Assembly: GCA_010405405.1 (NCBI GenBank) | Contig: MU004230.1 | Coordinates: 282,627 to 346,626 of the forward strand | DNA: 64,000 bases | Source of the DNA: Microthyrium microscopicum | Lineage: Eukaryota > Ascomycota > Dothideomycetes > Microthyriales > Microthyriaceae | Direction of reading: 5' to 3' | In this document: one piece after another, positions 36,491 to 48,990 of the stretch | Numbering within the stretch: the stretch's first letter is position 1 | Layout of the letters: every line of letters starts with the position of its first letter | The notes under the pieces: model-generated | Seen by the model: the letters and a program-made list of their open reading frames with translations, nothing else | Database searches by the model: none | What the model was told of the DNA's origin: nothing | Program-made: the position numbers and the translations under genes

Positions 36491-38714
36491 ATGGCAGAAA
36501 AGACTTCATATGTCATGTCGGCTCCACCGAAAAGTAGCTGGAAAGGCTGGTTGTGGGATTCGGCAGATGTTTCCAAAGAAGAAAGGCGGTTCCTTCTGAA
36601 GGTTTGTGGCCTTCCAGCTTATTGAGGTACCACTGTGAGTTGGTTAAACTAACCTCGTTTAGTTGGACTTCACTCTCCTGACATTTGGAACTCTTGGAAT
36701 GCTGATCAAATGGGTAAGTAATACTATAAATCCTTGAGTGGTACAAGTTGTAACATTATTTTCAAGATTGACACATCGAATATCACCAATGCCTTCGTTT
36801 CAGGTATGAAAGAGGACCTAAACCTCTATGGAAACCAGTATAATTACATCGTCGTTGCTTGGACTGTTGGTTACATTATTGGGCAATGGGTAAACTTTTC
36901 ACTGCCAAATCTCTTTCTGATACTAATACAATACAGCCATCAAACTTTATCCTGACCAGAGTACGCGCTCACAGTAAGCATTTTCCAAAGTACTTGGAGA
37001 TATCTTGATCGGCTGACCTAACTTAGTTTGGATACCCTTTCTTGAGATTGGATGGACAATTTTTACTTTCGCGCTGGCAGGCGCAAAGACATATCCTCAA
37101 ATGCTGGCTCTTCGATTTGTTGTCGGACTCTTTGAAGCCGGTTATTGGCCTGCTCTCTATTACATCCTGGGCAGTTGGTACAACAAACGTATGTGTTTGC
37201 TCACTCTCCTTTTGAAGATCTTTCATGGGGCAAATCACTGATCATTGATATCACATAGGGGAGCTTGGAAAGCGTAATGGAATTCTACAGTCTGCGGTCT
37301 CAATCGCCCCTATCTTCAGTGGATTCTTACAAGCCGGAATTTACAACGGCCTGAATGGTCATGCCGGTCTCGCAGGATGGAGATGGCTTTTCGGTGGGTA
37401 TCATCGACAGCATCACCTGCACTTACAGAGTACTGACTCAGCTATGCAGTCATCAATGGGATTATATCTCTTCCAATTGCAATTCTCGCATTCTTCTTTC
37501 TACCTGACACTCCAGGTACTGCCAAACCTAACTGGTTGTTCAGTGAGCGTGTAAGTTCATCACATTGCCTCAATGTGAAATAAAAGCTAAGCAATGTGTT
37601 CTGCACTTTAGGAGATAGAAATTGCAAGAAAGAGAATGTCAGTTGCGGGCAGAGTCGCCGAAGGCAAGCCATACACAGTCAAGTCTATTCTTGGTTATCT
37701 TACGAGCTGGAAGACTATTCTTTTCACACTCGTCTTTAGTAAGAGCTTTAATCCGTTATTACCCTCAATGCTAATAGATTTTCTTAGCAATGCAGCCTTT
37801 TGGCAGTCAACCTGCGACCTCATTCGTGTTCTGGTTGAAAGCACACAACAAGAAAGGCAAACCGGCTGTCTACAGTGTCGCTCAAATCGTATGTTTAACT
37901 CCTTAGTCGTCGCGAAGAGCTCAACTAACCTAAACCTTACCAAACAGAATGAGTATCCTACACTCGGTAACGCATTCACTGCTGTATATTCTCTGGCTGC
38001 GGTATGGATTTCTGATGGGCCGCTGAGAGGCCGCCGCTGGCCAACAATCATCTTTGGAAATCTCGTTGCGATCGTCATTTTCGTTTTACTTGTTGTTACA
38101 CCAGTGTTTGGGCCTTTCTCTCATCGAGCACCGCTCTATATCCTGTCTTCCATTGGCGGAAGTGCTGTTCCACTGACCATGGCGTAAGTTTTCCATATCG
38201 TTTCAAATACACCAAGTCGAAGATTGAAGCTAACATGTTTGGACCTAGATGGATGTCAGAGTTGATTTCGGATAATGCCGAGCAGAGAGCATTCACTGCC
38301 GCTTCCATGAACACTCTTCAATGTAAGCTATTGATCCCGATACTCATGACTCAGCTGCTTATACTTATGTCCAGATACTTTCTCGGCGTGGATACCGTTG
38401 GTCTGGTTCCAACAAGTTCAACAGCCAAATGGTAAGTACTTATTCACTCTAAGGGGTAAGAATTTGTGTTTCTAACCTTTTGTCCAGTAACTGCCGGTAA
38501 CAGAGCTGCAGCAGTAGTAGCAGGACTCAACGTCATTGTGTTCACCATCATCACAGTTCTAGCTCATAGAGAGAAGCTACAGAAAAAGAGGAATGGTGAG
38601 CTTCCAGCAGCATCGACTTCCTCAAATTCCTCCACTCCAAGCATTGATGATGGGAATGAGAAGAACATCTCCTCGGTTGTTGTAGAGGATGTAGCTCCTG
38701 TCCTCAAACGATAA
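36491..38714 (+). CDS. MFS permease, allantoate/pantothenate transporter family
   Basis: Thirteen exons: 36491-36601, 36663-36713, 36767-36889, 36937-36973, 37027-37188, 37259-37393, 37450-37550, 37612-37738, 37788-37888, 37948-38183, 38249-38322, 38375-38431 and 38488-38714, 513 residues. All joins keep frame and membrane topology. About 12 membrane helices are present. Family signs: WIDTSNITNAFVSGMKEDL, YNYIVVAWTVGYIIGQWPSN, RFVVGLFEAGYWPALYYILG, SWYNKRELGKRNGI, WRWLFVINGI and LPDTPGTAKPNWLFSE. These place it in the anion:cation symporter (Dal5/Fen2/Liz1) group that imports vitamins, allantoate or other organic anions with protons. Fen2/Liz1-like pantothenate uptake is my best guess, but the substrate cannot be told from sequence. 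The C-terminal tail is Ser-rich. The intron density is far higher than in its neighbours. Confidence 0.88.
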
Positions 38715-39385
38715 ACAAACCCATTGAGTTTATCTATAGCACAAGGAGCACACCGACTTTGTGGGACGCGTCGGGTAACGATAGGTACAAGTTGATATGA
38801 TCATATGCTCAAGCTCATGATCTGAGACTTCGCTTTGATTATACTTAATACCTTTATTCAGGTTTGAAGATAACTTCAAGAATTGCTAACCCATGAGCCA
38901 TATTGTCCAAATCCGCTTGCGCAATTCTCGACATTCTACGATGCGAAGCATAAGAACTATTTCTCAGCCCGTCAAGAATTTGAATTAGAAGTACGACTTC
39001 GATGCTATGCTCGAAAGATGCTATCGGAAATGCTGAAATGGCCGTGTCGCTCCATCGAACGAGGGGGTTGATAGGCATGAAATTAGAAGAGCTGTCGTTT
39101 TTTTAGCGGACTTTGAGCAAGATATGAGAAATAAGCACATAGCAAGCTTGAGGTCCATCATTAAAGATACAGACAGAGGCTCAAGGGAAAATGATGAGTG
39201 TCAGCCCCAAACAATCACGACCCTCCGCAAAAGATGTGCCCCTATTACATTTCGGCATCCCGACACCAACATCCATCCATAAATGTCCACTCTCGGCATC
39301 CCGACACCCCCATTTACATCTCCATCAAAAAGTTCAACACCACCCATTGACCTTCAACCACCGCGCTCAGCGCCCTCACACCACC
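38715..39385. other. Intergenic region before uL14m
   Basis: 671 bp. A CA-rich leader directly upstream of the uL14m start contains a repeated phrase CGGCATCCCGACAC at about 39251 and 39295. Nothing else was recognised. Confidence 0.4.
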
Positions 39386-39919
39386 ATGATCCAACTAAAA
39401 GTACCCTATCCCTTTTCTCCCTGCCTCATCCCCGCTAACAAACACGCCCCCAGACCCTCCTAACCTGCATCGACAACTCGGGCGCCGCAATCGTCGAATG
39501 CATAACCCTAATGAAGCGCAAAAAACCCGCCTCCATCGGCGACCGCATAGTCGTCGTCGTCCAAAAGCAACGCTCCTTTGGCGCCGAAGCCCTCGGCCGC
39601 GTAAACAACACCTCCGCCGTATCGGCCGCAAATAAAGTGCGACGGGGAGATATACGGCATGCGGTGATAGTGCGGGCGAAGAAGGAGGTTATGAGGAGGG
39701 ATGGGACGAGGGTGCGGTTTGATGATAATGCGTGTGTGTTGATTAACAAGGCGGGGGAACCGATTGGGACGCGGTTGAGCGGTAAGTGATATCGAAGAGG
39801 GGAAGAGGAGATGTGGGATAGGGATGATGAGGCTAATTGTGGGGATAGGGGTTGTTGCGAGTGATTTGAGGTATAAGGGGTGGTCGAAGATACTGTCGTT
39901 GGCGCCGGCGCATGTATAG
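39386..39919 (+). CDS. Mitochondrial ribosomal protein uL14m
   Basis: Three exons: 39386-39400, 39454-39781 and 39849-39919, 137 residues, close to the length of yeast Mrpl38. It is a large-subunit mitoribosomal protein at the subunit interface. Motifs: MIQLKTLLTCIDNSGAAIVE, VRRGDIRHAVIVRAKKEV, RRDGTRVRFDDNACVLINK, GEPIGTRLSG and the C-terminal VVASDLRYKGWSKILSLAPA. The first exon is 15 nt. Third codon positions are nearly all A/C until about 39635 and nearly all G/T after it; this is the sharpest switch in the window. Confidence 0.94.
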
Positions 39920-40629
39920 CATGGAGTCTTGATGCATTTCTGGCGTTGGGGGTGAGATTGTATGATTCTCAGCTATGGGCAAAGTGATGGGTGTTGATAG
40001 ACGTGTACAACAAATGTGCCATATCATATTGAAATCGAAATCAATGAATCAAGTCATGCTCTGAATTGAAAGTGTATTCAGTGATGCTGCTCCAGCAGCT
40101 GTTACCCTAAAAGCCATGGTATATAACAATGATATCTCTTTTTGCCATCCATTCATATCATCCAACAGCCGTCAAAAGGTAGCTCTCGCTCTGTAGAAGA
40201 CAAATAGAACAAGAGACACCAAAAAGCTTGAAAGGTGTTTACAAAATGTCCATACATGCTCTAGGAAGGCCAGAAATGCGCCATGTTACCGACATTTGAT
40301 GCTTCAAAAGAAAATGAAGGGAAAATGAAAAGAAGATGAAAAGAAGATGAAACGATACCCCAGATTTTTTTCGTGAGCAGCGCCAAATCGAATTGAGCGC
40401 CAATTATGCAGATGAGTAAAAAAGATAGAGAAATGCTACAATGAAAAGGTAAGGTTGTAAGTGATTCAAAAAAGGTATTCCTCAAAAGAGAATGCTAAAA
40501 GAAACGAAAACCACATCTTTTCCTAATCCACCAACGCCTTTCATACATGTAATATCGTGCATGTTACTTTGAAAGAGGCCCAGGCCAACAAGATTGTACG
40601 ATGAGAGCCTCCAATAGTCGTGTGTTTAC
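39920..40629. other. Convergent intergenic region
   Basis: 710 bp between the 3' ends of uL14m and the Sec7-PH gene. It includes a short GAAGATGAAAA direct repeat near 40315-40350. No gene was seen. Confidence 0.4.
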
Positions 40630-43600
40630 TCATGCCTCCACGGCAGCCTCTCTCATCGGTTTCTTTTTATCGTCCTCAATGGTAGTGTTGACAGATCTAG
40701 AGCTGACGGCAGAGGAGCTGTGTGTACGAATGCTAGGTGCTCGCCGATCATGAGCTCGTATGCTTGAATTTCGAGGCGGATGTGGTGAGAATTCACTATT
40801 GGATTGTCCGGGATTTGGAGAACCAGGAGTAGGAGTGACCGAAAAATCACCATCGGCTATCTGTTTAGCATCCTCTTTCACAGCCCCGTCATCAGCAGTT
40901 GTCATTCGGCTCAATGGGGATTTGAGATTGGGTGGATCCTTGGAACTCCCACTTCCAGTAGGGCTTGAAGTGGCAGCTTTGACTCTTTGAAGCGTTTCCT
41001 CGGGGTTTGCAGACCATTCACCACCGAATGTTACAATGCTCGCCTTCTTGCCGTGCACGGTGAACAACGGCTTATCGCGAATTAGTCCCGTTGGAGCGTC
41101 GTCATCATCTGCTTTGCTTCCTGATCCATCCTCTTTTTGTAAGTCTTTACTATTACTGCCCTTTCGGTTTCTCCGATGCTTCGAGCCAGAGTGATGACTG
41201 TGATGTTTCCTCCCACGATCCGAGGTGGCACTATTGACCTTCGGTACTTCATCATCCGCATGGGTCGCAGATTGTGGTGTTACCGGGGTTATTGGGCGCT
41301 CCGCGTCGGATTCCTGGATTTCATTCACCTCGTCTAGTTCAGACTTGGCGGCATCTTCAACATCATCATCGTCAGTAACGATGGTCTGCATCTCTGATAC
41401 TGATGAAGCTTCTGTTTGAAGGTCCAAGGATGGTCGAGGGCCTCGTGGGGTTAGGCGGGATGTATGGCTATAATTTGAAGTCAAAGACTCTCTGTGAGGA
41501 TGTAAAAAGTTGTTGGGCGACTTTTGCTGAGGCGAAGGGGTGTTGTGTATTGAGTGACTCTGTTTGGGTGCTTGCGTCGAAGTTTCAGGGGTTGAAGGTC
41601 TATTTGCAGATTCGGGAGGGGTGTGAAAGTCTTCCGCTTCATCAGCTGTGCTATCAGCATTAGAAAAAGCATTGGATTCCTGTGAAGCGGTTGGTGCGTG
41701 TGAGGATACTTTTGCGGGAGCAGCTGAATTTGAAAATGTCCCGTTGGTCGTTGCGCTGTTTGTTGAGGTCGAGCGGTCGAGACCGTTAGGCTTCAAAGTG
41801 TTACTGGCTGAGTTTTGTCCTTTGATGTCTGGCCTTTGCTGAGCTTGGCGGCGATCCTCCTCTCGTTGTTCTTCGTCTAAATCCATGGACAAGATATCAC
41901 GATGACACTTTAATCGCCAATACTCCACCCGCTGTTGTTTCAATCTTTCGCGACACCGATCTGCGGCATGTACTAAGATATCCCGGGTTTTTTGTTGAAT
42001 TGGGGCCATGAGCAACAAATGTCTTGCATCTCTAAGCTCATTCTCAACGTGTTTGGTAGTGACTACAAGTTTTTCGTCAATCCCTTGCATTTTTGTTTGA
42101 ACCGCATTTTTCCGAGCTTCGCTCATCTGTTGGACCAATTTTGGATCAATCGATCCTCTTTGAATCGTCACTTCCCCAGTGGGAGTTTGAACGACTTGTG
42201 ATGAGGTTGAGTTCTCGTGTCGTCTTATAGCTCTCTGACGCTGGCCATTGTATTGCCCACCTATAGGTCCGCGTTGAGAAATGCCAGCAGCTTTGCATGC
42301 CGCTTGGTTGTTTAGTTTTGCTAGCCAGTCGTCCAGATCCGAATCACTATCCGCTAGGAATACCTCCTCAAAGCCGTTATGGCCAAAAAAGCAGAAAGCA
42401 TTCTTGTGTCGTTTGTACGTTTCGTCCTGTAGAGCAACTGCGTGATCCGTTGGGAGTGTATAATCAGGTTTGAATGAAGCTATTGGTGGCTTGAAGAGAC
42501 AGGACGTTCCAGCTCCGCCATGTTTGATATGGCTTTCATATTGGTGAATATAGTTTTTGACCCATCCAGAATTCTTGTAGAAATAGAGACCAACCCCAGT
42601 AAGGATGACCCCCCATTCCTGCCAAGGTGACCGGGCAGTCTTCTTTTTAGGATCCTTCCTCCACAATAAGCCCACCTTGTCGATAGGCAGATCGACAAGG
42701 CCGACTTTGGCTTCCGTTGGATTTTCGATTCCTGATCGTGACATGAATGCATCTGGCCTAGAACGCGAGGATTCAATCTGAATCACTCCAATCTTTGAAT
42801 TTCGGAGAACTCGACGATCAAAGAGCGGCAAGGATCCGAGATAAGTGTATGGGTCCTCTAGATTCATGCCTTCTCGTAGAGGTGGTCGCAACGTGTCTAG
42901 CCTTGACTCGAATATGAGAGTGTATGGATCTAGGGGCTGTTTGTGAGGCTTCTTGGTCGGATCTGACGGTACGTTTTTGATGGCTGCTTTGGCTGCTTTT
43001 GCTGCTTTCAGGGTTTTCCTATCTTTTCTTCTCCGCATCGTCATAACATCCTGATCTTCTTCAACACGGATGAATGGTGTGTAGATTATATTGTCATAGA
43101 AACATTCCAGAACGTCATTCGATATGCCTTCAATCGAGGTGTTCTTGACGTAACCTGGTTTTGTCATTTTCCGCTTATTGTTTTGGTTGAAAAAGTCCGT
43201 TTGTAGCATGAGGATCGAGAATGCAATAAAATAAGCGTCGCCTATAGAAGATTAGTGACCATTGCGGAACATATCACACGTACATACTAGCGGAGTTGAA
43301 AATTCCCGGATTACACTCATGATATCTATCAGCAAAGCTTTGCATAACTCGATCAATCTGCTGGGTTTCTTTTGGCAAATCAATTTCCATCAATAGTTTT
43401 CTAATGGCCATGTCCAATGGATCTCCAAAAAAGACGAATTTTCGCATGAAGCTGCGCATGACTGCCAATCGAAATTCGTCGCCACTTTTGGACAGCACAC
43501 AAGGTATCTGACTTCGTGGAGCCATATCCTCGACGCGCTCTAGATATTGGATCGCAGTCTCTCCCTCTTCTCGCTCAGGTAACGCTATGGAATCCCGGGT

Positions 43601-45032
43601 TATGGTTAGAGAGTTTGAAAGCGATGCATTGCCAGATGGACCGATAGTGACATTGGTTGATGAACCGTGGCGTGGACTCATATCATTCTGGCGGAATCTG
43701 TGGCTTAGGCCAAACAGATTGCTCAGACTACTTCGCCCAGCGGTTGAAGTTGAATTTCTACCACTTCCACCACTCATGAATGGTGGCGTTGGAGGCGTGT
43801 CTTCTGACTGTCCACTGGTGGATCCAAATGTCGACGACCTATGTCGACGGTTTCCTTCCGGTGGCGCAAGAGCAGGAGAAGATTTCGTGGACCGATCAGA
43901 TGTGATAGAGCTGGAACGTAGTAAGGCGGGATGTGGAGCGAACGTTATAGATGCAACAGTCGAAGGCGTTCCAGTCCCTGGATGAGAAACAGTGGCGCCA
44001 CGTACTGATCGCGACGAATCGTACTTTAGAGTACCAGGACGCGAATGACTTTCTGAATGCACAGCACTAGTTGATGGGCGGGGACTGGCGGAAGCGGTTG
44101 GAGGTGCAGTATGAGGCTTGGATGGGTCACGATCAACAAGTATAGGAAAAAGCGATTTGCGATTTCTTGGCTTTCGGGAAAGCCAAGAGGGAAACTGTCC
44201 TGAAGGACGGCCATTCTCCGAAGAGTTGTCCATGTGCGACAAGTCTTCTATGGATGAGTCCATATTTGGATCAGGCGATGAAAAAGATTCGCGCCCTGGC
44301 ACCGCGAGCCCAGAACGCTGAGATGACTCGGATGGTCGATTCTGCTGCTGGGATTCGAGTCTGGTACCAGCTAACTTTCCAAGCTCACTTATCGGGTCGC
44401 GGGAAGATCTTATGCTTGGGAACTTGCGTCTCTTCTTCTCAGTGTTGGGCACCCTATCAATCTGCTCGCTCCTACGCGGAGGTGGAGTACTCTCATCGCT
44501 AGAAGGTCGAAATCGTCCGAAAGTCAAAAGTTTAGATCGTTTTCGCGCCAAGGTAGGTCGATTAGTTTCGGGCTCTAAGGTTGGGGCAGTGGTAATGATC
44601 GAGGGAGCTAGACATGATATATCAGTATGACAACTCGAAAAAGCAAAGCTTGCTATCTTTCGACTAACCAGGCGGAAGTGCTGGCACAGGGGGAATTTCC
44701 TGGTCTAGATCTCTGGCCCGCGAAGCAAGATGGGTATCTGAGGAGTGTTGTCTAAACTTTAATCGGGAGAGTCTTGAAGAGGTAGGTCGAGTAGGAGAAG
44801 GATCGCGCGAGGAGTTGCGAAAGTCGGTAAAGCGAGAGGGCGATAGGAGGCTCGATGTCTTGGGACGAGGAGAATCGATTGAAGTAGCGCGTCTCGAGAG
44901 GGATGGAGAGAGATCGGAAGAACCATCGGGGCGAGGGATTTGGTCACTATGGCGCGGCGATTCTGATGCTACTGTGGTAGCTCTCCCGCTGGCCTTGCCG
45001 CCCCGGTTCCAGAGAAGGCCTTTGGCGGGCAT
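40630..45032 (-). CDS. Sec7-PH Arf guanine-nucleotide exchange factor (Syt1-like)
   Basis: Three exons: 45032-44669, 44607-43288 and 43241-40630, 1,431 residues. The N-terminal 420 residues are Ser/Pro/Arg-rich and disordered. The Sec7 domain (about residues 430-620) has ETAIQYLERVEDMAPRSQIP, the glutamic-finger segment IDLPKETQQIDRVMQSFADR, CNPGIFNSASDAYFIAFSIL, then MLQTDFFNQNNKRKMTKPGY. A PH domain follows (about 730-870): VGLLWRKDPKKK, WQEWGVILTGVGLYFYKNSG and FCFFGHNGFEEVFLADSDSD. Then comes a coiled coil (DRCRERLKQQRVEYWRLKCH) and a long acidic/Ser-rich tail. It should activate an Arf GTPase in vesicle traffic. Sec7 followed by PH with long disordered ends fits yeast Syt1. The catalytic Glu is present. 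The exon 2-3 join falls inside the Sec7 domain. Confidence 0.88.
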
Positions 45033-46892
45033 TCCTGTAGACTGAAGAAATCATCTACACTGGATGCGGCGCATTGCGAAAAGAACAGTGCTAAGAGGCA
45101 GTGTGATCAAGAGCGACGGGTATAGGACATGTAAAAGGATGATTTGGGTACAAAAGGAGGTAGGTGGTTTGCTTGCGGTCTCGTTGCTTGCTTGTTCTGG
45201 TGGTAGGGCTCAGGAGCTGATACAAGTACAAGAAGAGCACAGACACGAGCGAAAGGTAGCGAGAGGCGCAGAGGTGGGTGGCTAGTGAGCCATGCGGTAT
45301 GGAACTGATCGATGTCCGGAGAAGAGAAGAATAATTTTTCGCAAGTATATTCCTCTCGCGATGAGAGGAGATTGAAAGGTTTGTGGTGATAGTAGTGGGC
45401 TGGGTGTGGACTAGCGTCGTGGAAATTGAGGATAGAAGTAGCCAAGCCAAGTCCAAGTTCAAGTGGGAGGTTGGCTTGGTTGGCAGAGGAAGGAGCGTCT
45501 GCTCTTACTGCTGTTCTGGGCAGGAGCAAGCCAACACAAGCAAGGAAGGTGCGACTTTGGGATTCTCAGTCGGTCTTTCCTTGTCATTTGTGCTGCCATT
45601 GCTTGCCTTTCCAGCCAGTTATTAGACAGCATTTATGCATCCCCAGATACGTACTGAACTGAGTAAATGTACCAAACTATAAGGTACCTAGGTACTCCAA
45701 ACGAACAATGACCAACCACCGCCTCTCTGAATCAATTACATCTTGATCAATATCTTCACTCGTCCCATCCATGTTTGAGTGAAATGACCCGATATCCCAA
45801 ATCTAATAGGTATCATCAACAAACAACCGCGACCACTTTGATTCAATCTCACGTCTGTACGCGAGTCTTCCGTTTTCCACTTCTTCTCGACGTATTATCT
45901 GCATGGGCACCTGATACGTCACATACTATTTGGTACCTCTGAGGCTTGCATCTGAAACGACCAAATCCAGCACCATGAACCAAAAATTGTCACGAACCAA
46001 ACCCAATTCAAAATCGTGGTTCGTAATCCTTTCAGAATAGATTCGCTTATCCTGACTCAATTCTTACCTCGTGCGACACGACCAACCACAAAATCATCAG
46101 CTTCTCTTCCATGTCACGTCAGGCATGAGCTGCTGGCAATAGCTTACTACTCTTATGCCTCGACCCAGCATCCTTTTGCAGATTTTGCATTAGATACGCT
46201 TGACTTTTTTCTCAAGTTATCTCTAACTTTCCGAGGGACGAAAGGTCATTACCTGTATTGATGACGGCTTCGAAACGACAGGCTCCGTGACGTGTCTCAC
46301 GCAGTCCACTCTACGAAGCTATTGTCTTCACACACGCTTTTTCGTCCCGGTGCATGTCGAACTCGATTGTCCGCAATTTAAACTTATTTGTATGCAATAC
46401 TCACGCTTCCAGATAGATATGCCGGAAAAATGAAGGACCCATTCTGCATCATTGTTGGAGCTGATTTGGCCTCGAGAACAAAAGACTAGAGTATTTATCA
46501 AGCGATACGACTCGTCTTTGGGTTTCCAACATCTTTCATGCTCAACGGGATTCCAGCTCTTCAAGGTAAAGGGGCAACTTTAACTTCGTACAATGTGGTA
46601 GAGCGCAGGTAAGCTCTTTCTAAACTAGTAAACGACTGTGGACGAGCACGATGACCGACTTGAAATAAAAAGAAAGGCAGTCATACGCTACCCAGTGGCT
46701 TTTTACACATACGGCACCAATAATTATATTGCAAGGCATCATGAGTATACTTCCGGACAGCAAACCTCACAGCGTATGTCAAAAGCAGAACATCGTACGA
46801 TACGTAGTAGGTACAGAGCATATCTCTTGATTTGATGGGATTGTAGACTTTGCCCTTGATTAGAGCATGTAATGAGTCCGTCCCTCCCTCCA
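45033..46892. other. Long intergenic region, 1.9 kb
   Basis: Upstream of the Sec7-PH gene and downstream of the interrupted F-box-like gene. CT/GA-rich stretches between 45100 and 45560 look like a long leader on the minus strand. Several open frames of 60-140 codons overlap each other without recognisable features. No gene is called. Confidence 0.4.
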
Positions 46893-48990
46893 TCATCGAT
46901 AGGAAGACCAATCTATCTCATGAGTAACTTGGTGTCTGGGAACTTTTGATTCGTGGAGGTCACATATGCCCCATTGCTTCAGCATCTGTCCCAAAGTATC
47001 AGAAAAGAAATCATTGCGAGCCTGGTGGACGCGGGGCGTAGAAGGAAGGTCCGTTTCATCGTCTCCGACTGAGATGCAGTCTTCCATAAAAAATTCCCCC
47101 AGCTCTAAATCGACCAGCATGTGAATATCTTCAATGCGATCTTCCAGCTCCCACCCTGACCAAAGCTTACCGGGGATTGAGTCTGCGCTTCCAAAGTCGA
47201 AAAGATCTACATCTTTTGTCAAGTTGGTGATCACTTTGCCCTTGCCATTAATGTGCATTTCAAGCACTTGCTGTTGCTTACAAGCTAGTTCGTCGAGAAT
47301 GACTAGTTTCGTTCTAGGCTGTTGATCGAGGGTCCAATTGTGCGTAGTGTCATCCCAGTAACTAAGACCAGCGAATTTGACCCAGCTTTCACGGTTGTGA
47401 AGCGTGTCTTGGAAATTTGCGACACCTGCTAAAGCTTCCATGATGTAGCGCGGAGGAGTGGTAAGACTTTCGAGGTAATCGTGATCGCGAGTCTCGGTTG
47501 CACTTGCTTCGAATCTAGTAGCGTCGTCTAGCAGCTCTGCTTCAAGTATGGCGACAGAGCTCAATTCATCCTTAATGGATTCCATGAACTGGCTCACACT
47601 TTTGTCCGATGCCGCTTTTGACGCCTTAGTACCATCGCCATACCAAGTGCGAACAAAGCGGATGCACCATAAGCCATGTCTCATCTCTTGAGCCTGCTTG
47701 GCCATGTCTTGTGGGATCCATGACACCGCTTTTCATTCCCCGTAGGTCAACTGATGTCGAAAAGACTCTCGCCGAAGTTCAAAGCCGCCGGTAATCCATT
47801 GCTCCAACAACTGATCTCGCAGCTTAGCATTGAATTGGTTGTAGCTGCGTCGGAGTGAAGATATTTCTTGAAAAACCTATAAGTACCAAGGCGCAGCCGT
47901 GTATAAGGATTGTAAGGCGATTCGAGATGTCGGAGACGGATCTTCCAACATATAGTCAAGTATTATAGTCTGAATCTCAGGTGGCAGTTGCTCCAATGAA
48001 CTATTACGTCTCGCTCTTAAAGACTGCACAGACTCTCCATTTCTCAGCTCCAGAGAGCGAAGGTTCTTCAAACCCCGGCCTTGTGGTCTGGCAGCCATGA
48101 AGGCCTGGTGTACGAAATGATCGAATGGAAAGAAACCAAATGGTTGTTGTCCCTTTGTCACTCGTTCAAGGCGTCGTTTCTGTTTTTGGGTGGGGTATTT
48201 CCAACTATTTGTGCCTTTGCACAAATAGTTGCACAGTCGAAATTTTCGAAGTATTATTTCAACCGCTGGGTCGCCTACAATTCGTCAGTGTGGGGCTTCG
48301 ATGGCGAGTTGCTAGACCCGGGCTCGAGGGACTAGAATTGTCAGGTTGATGATGGGAGAACTTACAGGCCCATCCGCGCATTCGGACATCAATAGATTTG
48401 TCATCTGTTGGTAGATAGTAGCGTTCCTGATAAATTTCATCGTTTAGCTTAGACCAATCGTACTCCTCGTACTCAGTCTGATCATAGCCAGGATTCATCG
48501 CTTGAACCTTTGGATATGCTAGTGGGTGATCGCTCCGATGGTTCACTGGGCAAGCCCCGGGTGTGTGGTCCAAACCTTCAGTGGGCACAAATCCATATTC
48601 GCAAAGACTCGACTGTCGACCTCGCCAGTGATCAAAACCACATGTTTCACAGTTAGGCTTGTTGCAATCCAACTTTGGGCTTACAAAGTCGGCGATATAA
48701 TTGCGCCAAAGTGAGATATGAGCCGCCTGCTTCAAAAGTGTCTGTTTTAACTTTGGCGGCTTGCGCTTTGTCGCTATTGGCTTTTTTGAATCTCTTTTGG
48801 ATGAATGTCCTTTCTTGACTGAACGTCCTTTCTTGATCCCGATTCGAACAAAGCCATATCCGTAGAGTTTGGTTTGCTTGAGGCGCGAATGTTCTGCGCG
48901 TCGCGACTTGAAAGCGGTTGGAATACTCTCGAGTAATAGTCCTGGTCGCACGATGAAAGGTGCCACGGCAGGATCCATGTAATAAGCCAT
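46893..48990 (-). pseudogene. F-box-like gene interrupted by two in-frame stops
   Basis: Exon 1 48990-48366 and exon 2 48274-46893 join through a clean 91-nt intron. Exon 1 encodes basic sequence and a Cys cluster (LDCNKPNCETCGFDHWRGRQ). Exon 2 encodes LEQLPPEIQTIILDYMLEDP, an F-box-like helix pair, then about 400 residues with no known motif, ending HEIDWSSYR. The same frame runs to 46893 except for a TAG at 47877-47879 (between APWYL and VFQEISSLRRSYNQF) and a TGA at 47733-47735 (between LTYGE and KAVSWIPQ). The sequence stays coding-like on both sides. One C-to-T change each could explain both, as CAG to TAG and CGA to TGA. Alternatives are a 42-nt GT-AG intron that skips the first stop, or two separate genes split at the TGA. 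F-box proteins normally pass substrates to SCF ubiquitin ligases. Confidence 0.55.

Noticed and set aside
45091-45662. Overlapping 70-140-codon frames upstream of the Sec7-PH gene
   Set aside because: Several frames on both strands overlap; composition is that of a CT-rich leader, and none has protein-like features.
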